64,000 nucleotides of DNA from Alcanivorax sp. DG881 (GTDB lineage Bacteria; Pseudomonadota; Gammaproteobacteria; Pseudomonadales; Alcanivoracaceae), in the NCBI RefSeq assembly GCF_000155615.1, contig NZ_DS989915.1, forward strand, positions 259,277 through 323,276, in the 5' to 3' direction. The translations under genes and the position numbers were made by a program. The notes below the pieces were generated by a model. It searched no databases. It saw only the letters and a program-made list of their open reading frames with translations, and was not told the DNA's origin. Shown here piece by piece: positions 49,729-57,962 of the stretch (its first letter is position 1; each line of letters opens with the position of its first letter).

Positions 49729-49986
49729 TCAGTCGCGGTTACGCAGAAAGCTCTCTGCCGCTTGCACGATCAACTCGGTGACAGAACGGTCTTCCATCAG
49801 TGCCTGCATTTTCAGGCGCTTGTGTAAATCGGCGGGAATGTCCGCGGTGAGACGCCGGTAGCCTTCACGAACAGCACCTTGCCGCGCGGTTGCCTGCCGC
49901 GACGCGCTGGCCACCTTTTTCGGGGCAGCAGCCCGCTTGCGAGGGCGCTTTTTCTCTTCAATAGTAACGAAATCGATCTGTTCCAT
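49729..49986 (-). CDS. ribbon-helix-helix protein
   Basis: An 85-residue basic protein. The first 40 residues are a Lys/Arg/Ala-rich tail (KKRPRKRAAAPKK). The rest is a ribbon-helix-helix DNA-binding fold: beta strand YRRLTADIPADLHKRLKMQA then MEDRSVTELIVQAAESFL. Such ParG/CopG-like proteins with a flexible basic tail regulate transcription or serve in segregation; no toxin or ParA gene is next to it, so a stand-alone regulator is more likely. The divergent GMC oxidoreductase gene is a possible target. Confidence 0.8.
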   Translation of the reverse strand: MEQIDFVTIEEKKRPRKRAAAPKKVASASRQATARQGAVREGYRRLTADIPADLHKRLKMQALMEDRSVTELIVQAAESFLRNRD

Positions 49987-50146
49987 GGATGCTGCTGTGG
50001 GCCGGCAAAGATGGTGGTCAGGTTACTGGAAAGCGGTGTAAATGGACAGGATTGGCGCTTAAATTTATAGTGCAAAAAATAGTGTAAGAAGAGAGTTGGA
50101 CGCTCGGGGAGCCGACAACAAAAAGCAGAAAAACACTGGGGACGAC

Positions 50147-51715
50147 ATGGAAAAGGTGGATGTGCTGGTCATCGGCAGTGGCTTCGGGGGCGCTGTGATG
50201 GCATGCCGACTGGCCGAGAAGGGAAGCAAGGTGGTGGTGCTGGAGCGGGGCAGGCGCTGGTTGCCTGGTGATTACCCGTCCGTGTCCCAGACAGACTGGC
50301 TTTGGGATGAAGATGAGCCGGAAAAACAAAACGGCTGGATTGATTTTCGCAATTTCGGTGACATGAGTATTGCCATGGGGGCCGGGGTTGGCGGTGGCTC
50401 GCTGATTTATGCCAACGTCAGTATTGAAGCCAAACCCGAGGCCTTCGAGCAGGGTTGGCCTGAGGCGATTGATTACGCCACCCTGAAACCTTATTACGAC
50501 ATCACTGGCGTGATGCTCAATGTGCAGACATTGCCTGCGAGCCAGTGGACGCCACGCACCCACCTGATGAAAGAAGCGGCGGAGGCGGTCGGCGCCGGGG
50601 ACCGTTTCACCGTGGTACCCCAGGCGATTACGTTTGATCCAGAGTGGCGCGCGGAAAACGACGATTCGTTCGATTACCGCCATAGTAAAAGCTGGGTCAA
50701 CGCCCAGGGCAAAGAGCAGGGCACTTGCACCCATTGCGGCAATTGCGATCTGGGTTGCCCGGTGAAAGCCAAGAATACCCTGGATCTCAATTATCTGGCG
50801 GCGGCGGAAAGTGCTGGTGCGCAGATTCGTCCGTTGCATCACGTGCGCACGATTCGGCCGCTGGCCTCGGGGGGCTATGAAGTGCAGGCCATGGATCTGG
50901 ATGCGCGGGGCTGGCGCGGTTTCCGGGCTGACAAGGTGATCGTGGCTGCTGGCTCCATGGGTTCCACCGAACTGTTACTGCGCTGCCGGGATCAGTTCAA
51001 GACGCTGCCCAAACTCAGCCGTAAGCTCGGGCACAACTGGAGCAGTAATGGCGATTTTGCCACGGCGGCTTTCTATGAAGATCGTCAGATTTCACCTACG
51101 CGGGGCCCGACCATCACCAGCGCCATCGATTACCTGGATGGCTCGGACAATGGCGCCCGGTATTTTGTGGAAGACGGAGGCTTGCCGGATATTCTTGGCA
51201 GCTGGCTGGAGCGTTTGGGCAAGCAGTCCCGGTTTGCCGGCAGCCGGCTGGGTGCGGCCATGCTGAAATATGGCGACAGCAGTAACCCCTTTGGCAAAAT
51301 GATGCCCTGGTTTGGTCAGGCCATGGATGATCCCGGTGGCACCTTTTCTCTGGGCCGGCGCTGGTACTGGCCATGGAAGCGTGATCGCCTGAAGCTCAAG
51401 TGGGATTATCGCAAGGCAGAAAAGGCAGTGCAGGGGCTGGCCGATCGACATTTGTCACTGACGGCTGCCACCGGGGGCAACCCGATGACACCCGCTACCT
51501 GGACCTGGTTCAAGAATCTGGTCACACCGCATCCACTGGGTGGCTGCAATATGGCGGATTCTGTGGAACAGGGGGTGGTGAACCATGCCGGGGAAGTGTT
51601 CAACTATCCTGGTCTCTATGTGGTGGATGGCGCCATGGTGCCTCGGGCTTTGGGCCTGAACCCGTCACGGACCATTGCGGCGCTGGCGGAGTATTGTGCG
51701 GCGCAGATGGATTGA
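50147..51715 (+). CDS. GMC-type oxidoreductase (cholesterol-oxidase-like)
   Basis: Start at ATG 50147, after a GGGGACGAC stretch; 522 residues. FAD-binding VLVIGSGFGGAVMACRLAEK (7-26), GAGVGGGSLIYANV (78-91), and the ending VTPHPLGGCNMAD and YVVDGAMVPRALGLNPSRTI that carries the active-site His/Asn of the GMC family. A cysteine cluster CTHCGNCDLGC (Cys194, 197, 200, 204, followed by Pro) is of iron-sulfur type and is not in classic cholesterol oxidases. It probably oxidises a sterol-like or long-chain alcohol. Divergent from the ribbon-helix-helix gene. Confidence 0.86.
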   Translation: MEKVDVLVIGSGFGGAVMACRLAEKGSKVVVLERGRRWLPGDYPSVSQTDWLWDEDEPEKQNGWIDFRNFGDMSIAMGAGVGGGSLIYANVSIEAKPEAFEQGWPEAIDYATLKPYYDITGVMLNVQTLPASQWTPRTHLMKEAAEAVGAGDRFTVVPQAITFDPEWRAENDDSFDYRHSKSWVNAQGKEQGTCTHCGNCDLGCPVKAKNTLDLNYLAAAESAGAQIRPLHHVRTIRPLASGGYEVQAMDLDARGWRGFRADKVIVAAGSMGSTELLLRCRDQFKTLPKLSRKLGHNWSSNGDFATAAFYEDRQISPTRGPTITSAIDYLDGSDNGARYFVEDGGLPDILGSWLERLGKQSRFAGSRLGAAMLKYGDSSNPFGKMMPWFGQAMDDPGGTFSLGRRWYWPWKRDRLKLKWDYRKAEKAVQGLADRHLSLTAATGGNPMTPATWTWFKNLVTPHPLGGCNMADSVEQGVVNHAGEVFNYPGLYVVDGAMVPRALGLNPSRTIAALAEYCAAQMD

Positions 51716-51762
51716 ATCTTGTGCCTGAAAACTGAATTGCCTGAAGGGAGAAACGCAACAGC

Positions 51763-52347
51763 ATGAGTGATGCTCGTTTCCATATCGTGTTTTCCGGGAA
51801 GCTGGTCGGTGGTGCTGACCTGGCCACGGTGAAGAGCAATCTGGGGCGTTTGTTCAAGATGGACAGCGCCCGGGTTGAGAAACTGTTTTCCGGCCAGCCA
51901 GTGGTGATCAAGAAAGATGCTGATCAGGCCACGGCCATGAAGTTTCGGGCGCTGATGAAGCAGGCCGGGGCGGAATGTGAAATTCGCCCTGTCTCCGGTG
52001 GCGAGAAACCGCCGGTGCCTGCGCAGCCGGCTGCTGCGCCATCAGCAGCACCTGCACCGGCGACGGAATCTTCCGACTCAGCCGTATCGGCCAGCCCCAG
52101 GGAGCAGAACAGCGGTGATCTGGAGACCGTGGGAACTATTCGTACCGGGGGCACCGGCTTCTCTGGTGCGTTTTCCGTGGCGGATGTGGGTGAGGATATG
52201 GATAACGCAACCCGCGCGCCTGCACCACCGGCCCCTGATGTAAGCCACCTGAGCATGGCGGCGCCCGGGGAAGACCTGGGCCAGCGCACCCAGGCGCCAC
52301 CACCGGCGCAACCGGATGTCAGCCACCTTTCCCTTAAAGACGACTAA
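51763..52347 (+). CDS. hypothetical protein with DVSHLS repeats
   Basis: A 194-residue cytoplasmic protein. The N-terminal 75 residues look like a small folded domain (FHIVFSGKLVGGADLATVKS, then SGQPVVIKKDADQATAMKFR), reminiscent of domains that recur in membrane-linked proteins, and the rest is a low-complexity Ala/Pro-rich linker. Two imperfect repeats follow: APPAPDVSHLSMAAPGEDLG and APPPAQPDVSHLSLKDD. I do not know its role. It lies 47 bases past the GMC oxidoreductase, on the same strand, with GAAGGGAG before the ATG. Confidence 0.65.
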   Translation: MSDARFHIVFSGKLVGGADLATVKSNLGRLFKMDSARVEKLFSGQPVVIKKDADQATAMKFRALMKQAGAECEIRPVSGGEKPPVPAQPAAAPSAAPAPATESSDSAVSASPREQNSGDLETVGTIRTGGTGFSGAFSVADVGEDMDNATRAPAPPAPDVSHLSMAAPGEDLGQRTQAPPPAQPDVSHLSLKDD

Positions 52348-53611
52348 GGAACCTCTGAATAATTCCTTTTGGGCTTTGTCACGGTATTGAGTGATGGACT
52401 GGGAGTGATGAGCGGATCCCGGCTCTTGTGCCATGATCCGCTGCGGGTTACGTGTCCAGCAAAGTGCGAGGCACTACTGAGATCCAATCAAGCGGTTCAC
52501 AATGTGCTGTTCACGCTAACGGTGAAGCGTTCCTTTACGGGGCTGAGGCGGCCTGGAGCCCAGCGCTGTCCCGGTTCATTTCGTTGAGCTGATCGAGCAA
52601 CTTGTGACGACCCTGAAGGGCAGGGTACACCGGGCTTTCCGGCGGAACAGAGACCATCAGGGCTTGCAGCTTCTGCCGGGCGGCCGGGATGTCGCGCTGA
52701 CGGATCAGCTGGTTCAGTTCAGCAAATGCCTGATTGTCCTTGTCCATTTGATCAAGGTCGGTGAGCTGCTGCGCATTACCGGTCAGTGCCCGCGCCCGCT
52801 TGATGGCAGAACGCGCCCCTCGAGTGTCGCCGAGTGTCAGCAGCTCTTCGATAGCCATGAAATTCGCGCTCAGATCCACTGGCGCACTGTCGGTTGGCGC
52901 GGCTTGCTGTGCATCGTCGGCGTTAGTGGGGCTTTCTGTTTGTGAAGGTGGCGGTGAAGCTGATGGTGGCGTTGGTGCGGCACGGTCGGGCGTGGCCTGC
53001 GTGGAGGTATCTGGCGCTGCCGGTGCGTTGCCGGATTCTGTCAGCGTTACCTGCCAGTGGCCCAATTCGCAACCCGGGGCACCGGTGACGGAAACGCCCC
53101 AGGTGTCGCCCGCTTTCATGCCCAGGCCGGTAAGTGTTTTCGACGACCAGGTCCGCCAGAAATCCGAACCAATCTCCAAGGTGACATCCACAAAGGGTTC
53201 ACCATTGAGCGACCAGTGGTGGTAGAGGGTTTGATTGCTGCCGTCATGCACTTCGGTATAAAAGAGCAGCTCTGCGGTATCTACAGGTACCTGGCTGACG
53301 GTGTTGATGGGTTCACGGTTTTCGACCGCAGTGGTGAAGCTGGCCCGGGCCAGTGTCGGGCAGGCAGGCTGGGATTCGGTTTGAGCCATCGCCAGCACTG
53401 GCGTCAGTAAACTTGCCAAAAGAATGACGCGCACGCGTTCCCCCTAGTAATGATGTTCTGGTGGCTACATGGTTTTTGTATCGGTAGCTCACCCTGCAAG
53501 CCTAGAGGCTTGGCACGGGTACGGCGTGGAACTGGGTCACGTTACGTCTGACGACAGTGATCAGTGGGGCAAGAGGCCGGGTCAGCGGACAAGGCGTTAT
53601 TCAGAGGTTCC
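52348..53611. repeat. inward-facing 15-base inverted repeats around the DUF2914 gene
   Basis: GGAACCTCTGAATAA lies on the plus strand at 52348-52362, right after the upstream stop, and on the minus strand at 53611-53597, where it forms the last codons of the YecA-family gene. The pair faces inward and encloses 1.26 kb with the DUF2914 gene. No target duplication is evident. In the gap inside, a perfect 8-base stem with 16-base loop (52411-52442) is also seen. A chance match cannot be excluded. Confidence 0.45.
52535..53434 (-). CDS. DUF2914-domain secreted protein
   Basis: A 299-residue protein with a signal peptide (MRVILLASLLTPVLAMA). Residues about 30-130 form the DUF2914 beta domain: ELLFYTEVHDGSNQTLYHHW, GSDFWRTWSSKTL and GDTWGVSV-CELGHWQVTL. 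A Pro/Ser/Thr/Gln-rich linker (about 135-185) leads to a helical C-terminal part (about 190-290) that looks like a small TPR-like bundle (NFMAIEELLTLGDTRGARSA). Function unknown; DUF2914 is commonly periplasmic. It is the sole gene between the 15-base inverted repeats. Confidence 0.8.
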   Translation of the reverse strand: MRVILLASLLTPVLAMAQTESQPACPTLARASFTTAVENREPINTVSQVPVDTAELLFYTEVHDGSNQTLYHHWSLNGEPFVDVTLEIGSDFWRTWSSKTLTGLGMKAGDTWGVSVTGAPGCELGHWQVTLTESGNAPAAPDTSTQATPDRAAPTPPSASPPPSQTESPTNADDAQQAAPTDSAPVDLSANFMAIEELLTLGDTRGARSAIKRARALTGNAQQLTDLDQMDKDNQAFAELNQLIRQRDIPAARQKLQALMVSVPPESPVYPALQGRHKLLDQLNEMNRDSAGLQAASAP

Positions 53612-54163
53612 CTGGGATTCGCCGCCTTCATCCGGCCCGTGAAAACATAAAAACAGTTCTTCAATCAGCTCCGGAATGCCCAGGGCCATCTGGCGCACGA
53701 CCTGGGTGTTCTCCCACAGGGCGTCCAGCTCTTCATCTTCATCAAGACCGGAAATTAGAATGAAGGGCAACAGCAGATTGACGACGGTTTCCTCGTCGTG
53801 CTCGTACCAGAGGGACTCATTCACGAAAACGCCGGTCATGAAACCGGCACACCAGCTGGCCAGGTCCTGGCCATCTTCTTCCTGATAGGGATCGAGCAGG
53901 CAGGGCAGGTTCACTGTTTCGCCGCTGAGTAACTGGGTCACCAGACGTTGGCGCAGTTGGTTGAGGGCGGATGCCACCTCGTCCGGGACCGGCATTTCCA
54001 GCTCATGGGCGTAGTCGACCCGGGAATCGTCATCGCCCTGCGGGCGTGCGGCCAGGGCACACAGCATGCCGTGAATTTCCGTCCAGGTCGGCGCGTCTTC
54101 CCCCAGGCTGGCGAAATGTTGGCGGACCGTGTTTTTCAGACTTGGGTTGGTAATCTCAGACAT
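53597..54163 (-). CDS. UPF0149/YecA-family protein
   Basis: Start at ATG 54163, after GGGAGAAAAG; 188 residues. It fits the UPF0149 group: WTEIHGMLCALAARPQGDDD near residue 33, DLASWCAGFMTGVFVNESLW, and an acidic C terminus (EELFLCFHGPDEGG). The family is all-helical; some members assist in PAS/heme-linked functions such as the E. coli YgfB regulator. This one lacks the SEC-C metal motif of E. coli YecA. Role unknown. Confidence 0.85.
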   Translation of the reverse strand: MSEITNPSLKNTVRQHFASLGEDAPTWTEIHGMLCALAARPQGDDDSRVDYAHELEMPVPDEVASALNQLRQRLVTQLLSGETVNLPCLLDPYQEEDGQDLASWCAGFMTGVFVNESLWYEHDEETVVNLLLPFILISGLDEDEELDALWENTQVVRQMALGIPELIEELFLCFHGPDEGGESQGTSE

Positions 54164-54236
54164 GCTTTTCTCCCGGTGGCGAGCAAGCATACCGATAGAC
54201 GGGCCGCGCCTCCACCGTCCTGTTGTACTGGTCTGG

Positions 54237-55397
54237 TCAGCCCGCTTGCTGGATACGGTTTCTGCCCAGGTGCTTGGCTTCATACAAGGCGTTATCCGCG
54301 CGCTTTATGAATTGCTCAGCGCTTTCCCCGGGCTGGTAATGCGTTAGCCCGGCAGAAAACGCGCTGCTTAATTCTCCGGCAAAGGCATAGCGCTGTTCGG
54401 AAAAACTGTGTCGCAACCGTTCCAGCGCGGCCAGGCAGGCCTGGCTGCTGGTGTGAGGGAACAGCACCACGAACTCTTCGCCGCCGTAACGGGCCAGCAG
54501 GTCGGACTTGCGCAACCCCATGGCCGCGAGCTGCGCAAAGCGATGCAACACTTCGTCGCCGGCGTGATGGCCATAGGTGTCGTTGACCCGTTTGAAGTGG
54601 TCCAGGTCGATAATCGCCAGGTGCAGCGGGCTGCTCTCCCGGTTGGCGCGGGACATCTCTTCTTCCAGACGTTCCAGAAAGTGGCGCCGGTTATACAGGC
54701 CGGTCAGGTCGTCGCGCACGGCAATGGCGCTGAGGCGGTCGTGGGCTTCGCGTAGCCGTTCACGCTGTTCGCGTACCCGCAATTGCAGGTTGTGGATATA
54801 GCCGCCCATGTAGATAAACCAGCCCAGGCCGAGCGTGAGAATGATCCAGTGGCCGATCAGGTAGGAGAAAATGGCTTGCTGGGGGGCATTGATCCACTCG
54901 TAAATCAGCAGCCCTGTGAAGCAAAGCAGGGTGAAGGCGGCCATCAGCAGCATGCGTCGGCGATCCAGTGCGAACACACCAAAGGTCATGACCATGAAAT
55001 AGATGCTCAGCATGGCGCCGCGCAGTTCGCGGGAGTAATGCAGAATGATGGTGGTCAGCAGGATGCCCACGGCCATTTGCAGAATGGTCAGGCTGGGGTC
55101 CCCGAAGCGCTCGCTGAGGCCGCTGCGAATCAGCAGGTAGAACAGGCCGTTAACGGCAAAGACCACTGCGAAGAAGGTCAGGTGTGGTGTGTTGGGTTCA
55201 AAAGCGGTGAGTTCCACACCAATGAAGGTGCCGGCCCACAATAAACAATAGGAATAGATCGCCATGATTTGGCGTTTTAGCCGGACCGCGCGCTCCGGGG
55301 GCTCTTTCGGTATCAGTGTAAACACGGACAAAAAACGCCTGACTGAAGGGTTGTTGTATTTTTGCTCAACTTTACCGTTTTTATCGTGGCAGGTCAC
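54237..55397 (-). CDS. membrane diguanylate cyclase (GGDEF)
   Basis: A 386-residue protein with six predicted membrane helices (about residues 45-195) and a C-terminal GGDEF domain (about 220-380). The active site reads GGEEF, which is competent for c-di-GMP synthesis, and an inhibitory I-site RKSD lies five residues before it. Other typical parts: DDLTGLYNRRHFLERLEEEM, IDLDHFKRVNDTYGHHAGDE, and RADNALYEAKHLGRN. The start could be shorter (ATG for MAIYSYCLLW). No sensory domain other than the membrane part. It would raise c-di-GMP in reply to an unknown membrane signal. Confidence 0.92.
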   Translation of the reverse strand: MTCHDKNGKVEQKYNNPSVRRFLSVFTLIPKEPPERAVRLKRQIMAIYSYCLLWAGTFIGVELTAFEPNTPHLTFFAVVFAVNGLFYLLIRSGLSERFGDPSLTILQMAVGILLTTIILHYSRELRGAMLSIYFMVMTFGVFALDRRRMLLMAAFTLLCFTGLLIYEWINAPQQAIFSYLIGHWIILTLGLGWFIYMGGYIHNLQLRVREQRERLREAHDRLSAIAVRDDLTGLYNRRHFLERLEEEMSRANRESSPLHLAIIDLDHFKRVNDTYGHHAGDEVLHRFAQLAAMGLRKSDLLARYGGEEFVVLFPHTSSQACLAALERLRHSFSEQRYAFAGELSSAFSAGLTHYQPGESAEQFIKRADNALYEAKHLGRNRIQQAG

Positions 55398-55479
55398 AGA
55401 CCTGTCATTGTCGGTGGTAGACAGCCAGTGACAAACTGTTGTTCAAACAACCGTTTGCTTGCCGGGATGAGGCCCTTGT

Positions 55480-56574
55480 ATGTCCACACCGCTTTTTGAC
55501 CTGACATTAACCGAAGAACAACGCATGACCCGTGAAGGGATGCGCAAGATGGTGCGCGATTCCCTGTTCCCGCAATCCCGCGCCGCCGATGACGCGGCGA
55601 AGGCGAGTGCTGAACTGTTGAACAGTATCGCCGGCTTTGGCCTGGCGCTGATGCCCATGCCGGAAGCTCTGGGTGGTGTGGGGATGCCGAGATCGCCGCT
55701 CTCCAATGCGCTGGCAGTAGAAGATCTGGCCGAAGGGGACATCTCCCATACGCTGGCAGCCTTGCAGCCCATGGCCGCCGTCAACGCTCTGGTGGATTTC
55801 GGTAGCGAAGAGCAGCAGGAGCGCTGGTTGCCTGCCATGGCGACGGAAACCTTTACGGGCGCGGCCATCGCGCTGACGGAACCGCGGGCTACTTTCGAGC
55901 CGTCGTCTCCAGCCACCACGGCACAAAGTGGCAATGGACAAGTCGTTCTCAATGGGGTGAAGAGTCTGGTGCCCCTGGCTGAGCAGTGTGAGTGGTTTGT
56001 GGTGGTGGCGGCGGAAAAGGGAGAGGTAGCTGCCTTTATCGTTCCGAAAGATGCGGCGGGGCTGACCATTCAGTCCGAAGCGTACATGGGGCTGCGCAGT
56101 GCGGAGCCAGCCACGCTGACGCTGGAATCGGTGACCGTGCCCGAGGCCGACCGGCTGCCCGGGTTTGATCTGGATCGACTGCTGGGCCTGTCCCGCATCG
56201 GACAGTGCGCGTTGGCGGTGGGCTGCTGCCAGGCGGTGATGGAATACGCGATCCCCTACGTGAATGAACGCAAGGCGTTTGGCGAGCCGATTGCGTGGCG
56301 CCAGTCCGTGGCATTCATGGTGGCTAACATGGCCATCGAGATCGAAGGGATGCGGCTGATGATGTTGCGCGCCGCCAGCCGGGCCGAACAGGGGCTCGAT
56401 TTCCACAAGGAGGCCTATCTGGCGCAGCTGCTGTGCATGGAGAAGGCCATGGAAATTGGTACCAATGGTATCCAGTTGTTTGGCGGAGCGGGCTTCGTCC
56501 GCGATTACCCGCTGGAGATGTGGTACCGGAACTTGCGCAGCATTGCCGTGCTTCACGGCAGCCTGATGGTGTAG
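55480..56574 (+). CDS. acyl-CoA dehydrogenase-like subunit without usual catalytic Glu
   Basis: A 364-residue acyl-CoA dehydrogenase-fold protein. The N-terminal helical, middle beta and C-terminal helical domains can be followed, with AIALTEPRATFEPSS in place of the usual TEPxAGSD FAD/substrate loop and VNERKAFGEPIAWRQSVAFM in the last domain. The C-terminal catalytic segment, normally Y-E-G-T, reads LHGSLMV and the protein ends there. The isovaleryl-type position holds Asp (FDLDRLLG) rather than Glu. It is nine bases before the next gene, also an acyl-CoA dehydrogenase. A two-gene heteromer as in the FadE28/FadE29 type is likely, with this as the non-catalytic partner. Confidence 0.82.
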   Translation: MSTPLFDLTLTEEQRMTREGMRKMVRDSLFPQSRAADDAAKASAELLNSIAGFGLALMPMPEALGGVGMPRSPLSNALAVEDLAEGDISHTLAALQPMAAVNALVDFGSEEQQERWLPAMATETFTGAAIALTEPRATFEPSSPATTAQSGNGQVVLNGVKSLVPLAEQCEWFVVVAAEKGEVAAFIVPKDAAGLTIQSEAYMGLRSAEPATLTLESVTVPEADRLPGFDLDRLLGLSRIGQCALAVGCCQAVMEYAIPYVNERKAFGEPIAWRQSVAFMVANMAIEIEGMRLMMLRAASRAEQGLDFHKEAYLAQLLCMEKAMEIGTNGIQLFGGAGFVRDYPLEMWYRNLRSIAVLHGSLMV

Positions 56575-56583
56575 GAGAACAAC

Positions 56584-57795
56584 ATGATTAATCTGGAATT
56601 GCCTGAGAAACTCACCCAGACCCAGAAAATGGCTCAGCAGCTGGCTAGCGGCGTTTTTCGCCCCATCGCACGCAAGTACGACGCCATTGAACACTGCGAT
56701 ACCCCGGAAGAGCTGAAACCGGTGGCGCAGATGATGGCGGCCATGCCTCGCGGTGAAGGAAAGAGTGGCGGAAATAAAGACGGGGCCAGCGACGCAATCA
56801 AGAATGGCAGCAACATGATGGGCATCATGGGCGTAGAAGCCATGTGCTGGGGCGATGTGGGGCTGATGCTGTCGATCCCTGGCGCCAGCGGGCTGGGCAA
56901 TGCTGCGATCATGGCGGTGGGCACCCCGGAGCAGAAGGAAAAGTACGGCAAGCTGTATTGCGCGATGGCGATTACTGAGCCGGGCGCGGGTTCCGATTCC
57001 GCTGCGGTTGCGACTACTGCGGTGGCCGATGGGGATGAATGGGTGCTTAACGGCGAGAAAATCTACTGCACCGCCGGGCAGCGTTGCGATGCCATTGTTG
57101 TTTGGGCCACGCTGGACAAATCCCTGGGCAAGGCGGCGATCAAGTCCTTTATCGTCCCCCGTGATAATCCCGGCGTTCAACTGGTGCGCGTGGAAGACAA
57201 AATGGGCTTGCGGGTGTCGGATACCGCCGCGCTGGCGTTCAACAATTGCCGGATTCCCAGGGATCACATCCTCGGTTCCGCCGAGGTGGGTGATACCGAA
57301 GAGGCGCGCAAGAAAGCCTTTGGCGGAGTAATGCAGACGTTCGACAACACCCGCCCCCAAGTGGCCGCCATGGCCTTGGGTGTGGCGCGCGCGGCGCTGG
57401 AAATAACCCGTGAAGTCTTTGAAAAAGAGGGGGTTGAGGCCAATTTCTCGAAACTTCCTTATAACTCAACGGCCCGCGAGCTGGAGCTTTACCGACTGGA
57501 AGCCGACCTAGAGGCCGCCCGTCTGATGACGTTGAAGGCCGCCTGGATGGCCGACAATGGCCAGCCCAATTCCCGTGAAGCCTCCATGTGTAAAGCCAAG
57601 GCGGGGCGTATGGGGAACGATGTGACCCTCAAGTGTGTGGCGTTGTGTGGTGAGCTGGGTTACTCAGAGCGCACTCTGCTGGAAAAACTGGCTCGGGATT
57701 CGAAGATCATCGATATCTTTGAAGGCACACAGCAGATCCAGCAGCTGATCGTGGCGAGACACCTGCTTGGGCTGTCGTCCAAAGAGCTGAAATAA
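56584..57795 (+). CDS. acyl-CoA dehydrogenase
   Basis: A 403-residue acyl-CoA dehydrogenase with all usual parts: CAMAITEPGAGSDSAAVATT, LNGEKIYCTAGQRCDAIVVW, GLRVSDTAALAFNNCRIP and the end IIDIFEGTQQIQQLIVARHL, with the catalytic Glu in FEGT. It carries a distinct middle insert near residues 55-75 (RGEGKSGGNKDGASDA). It catalyses alpha-beta dehydrogenation of an acyl-CoA; the tandem arrangement suggests a large or unusual substrate. AGGAGAAC precedes the ATG, so both genes are one unit ending at the terminator 57886-57907. Confidence 0.93.
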   Translation: MINLELPEKLTQTQKMAQQLASGVFRPIARKYDAIEHCDTPEELKPVAQMMAAMPRGEGKSGGNKDGASDAIKNGSNMMGIMGVEAMCWGDVGLMLSIPGASGLGNAAIMAVGTPEQKEKYGKLYCAMAITEPGAGSDSAAVATTAVADGDEWVLNGEKIYCTAGQRCDAIVVWATLDKSLGKAAIKSFIVPRDNPGVQLVRVEDKMGLRVSDTAALAFNNCRIPRDHILGSAEVGDTEEARKKAFGGVMQTFDNTRPQVAAMALGVARAALEITREVFEKEGVEANFSKLPYNSTARELELYRLEADLEAARLMTLKAAWMADNGQPNSREASMCKAKAGRMGNDVTLKCVALCGELGYSERTLLEKLARDSKIIDIFEGTQQIQQLIVARHLLGLSSKELK

Positions 57796-57803
57796 ATAAT
57801 CAG

Positions 57804-57889
57804 CTACAAGCTACAAGCTACAAGCTACAAGCTACAAGCTACAAGCTAAGAGCGAAGAGCGAAGAGCGAAGAGCGAAGAGCGAAGAGCG
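57804..57889. repeat. tandem period-7 arrays (CTACAAG then AGAGCGA)
   Basis: Six exact copies of CTACAAG (57804-57845) followed by a partial unit, then six copies of AGAGCGA (57849-57889, last one partial). Two unrelated heptamers stand in one gap with no break, both with exact 7-base period. The last unit joins the terminator stem. Confidence 0.95.
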
Positions 57890-57907
57890 CGGTTTACCGC
57901 GCTTTTT
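57886..57907 (+). terminator. Rho-independent terminator
   Basis: Stem AGCGCGG/CCGCGCT with a TTTA loop and five T, closing the acyl-CoA dehydrogenase pair. Its left half is the last AGAGCGA-type heptamer. Confidence 0.88.
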
Positions 57908-57962
57908 GTTTTTGGGTTGGGGCATTAAGCTTGGGGCTTTGTGGTTGTTTCAGGGAGTACTC

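Noticed and set aside
49729..49986. Antitoxin of a toxin-antitoxin pair
   Set aside because: The ribbon-helix-helix fold would fit, but no toxin frame lies on either side.
55507..57360. Very long open frame antisense to the acyl-CoA dehydrogenase pair
   Set aside because: It is His/Gln/Arg-rich with no domain, spans two real genes and the space between them, and follows from GC-rich codon use on the other strand.
57804..57889. CRISPR-like array
   Set aside because: Units are 7 bases with no spacers, and there are no cas genes.
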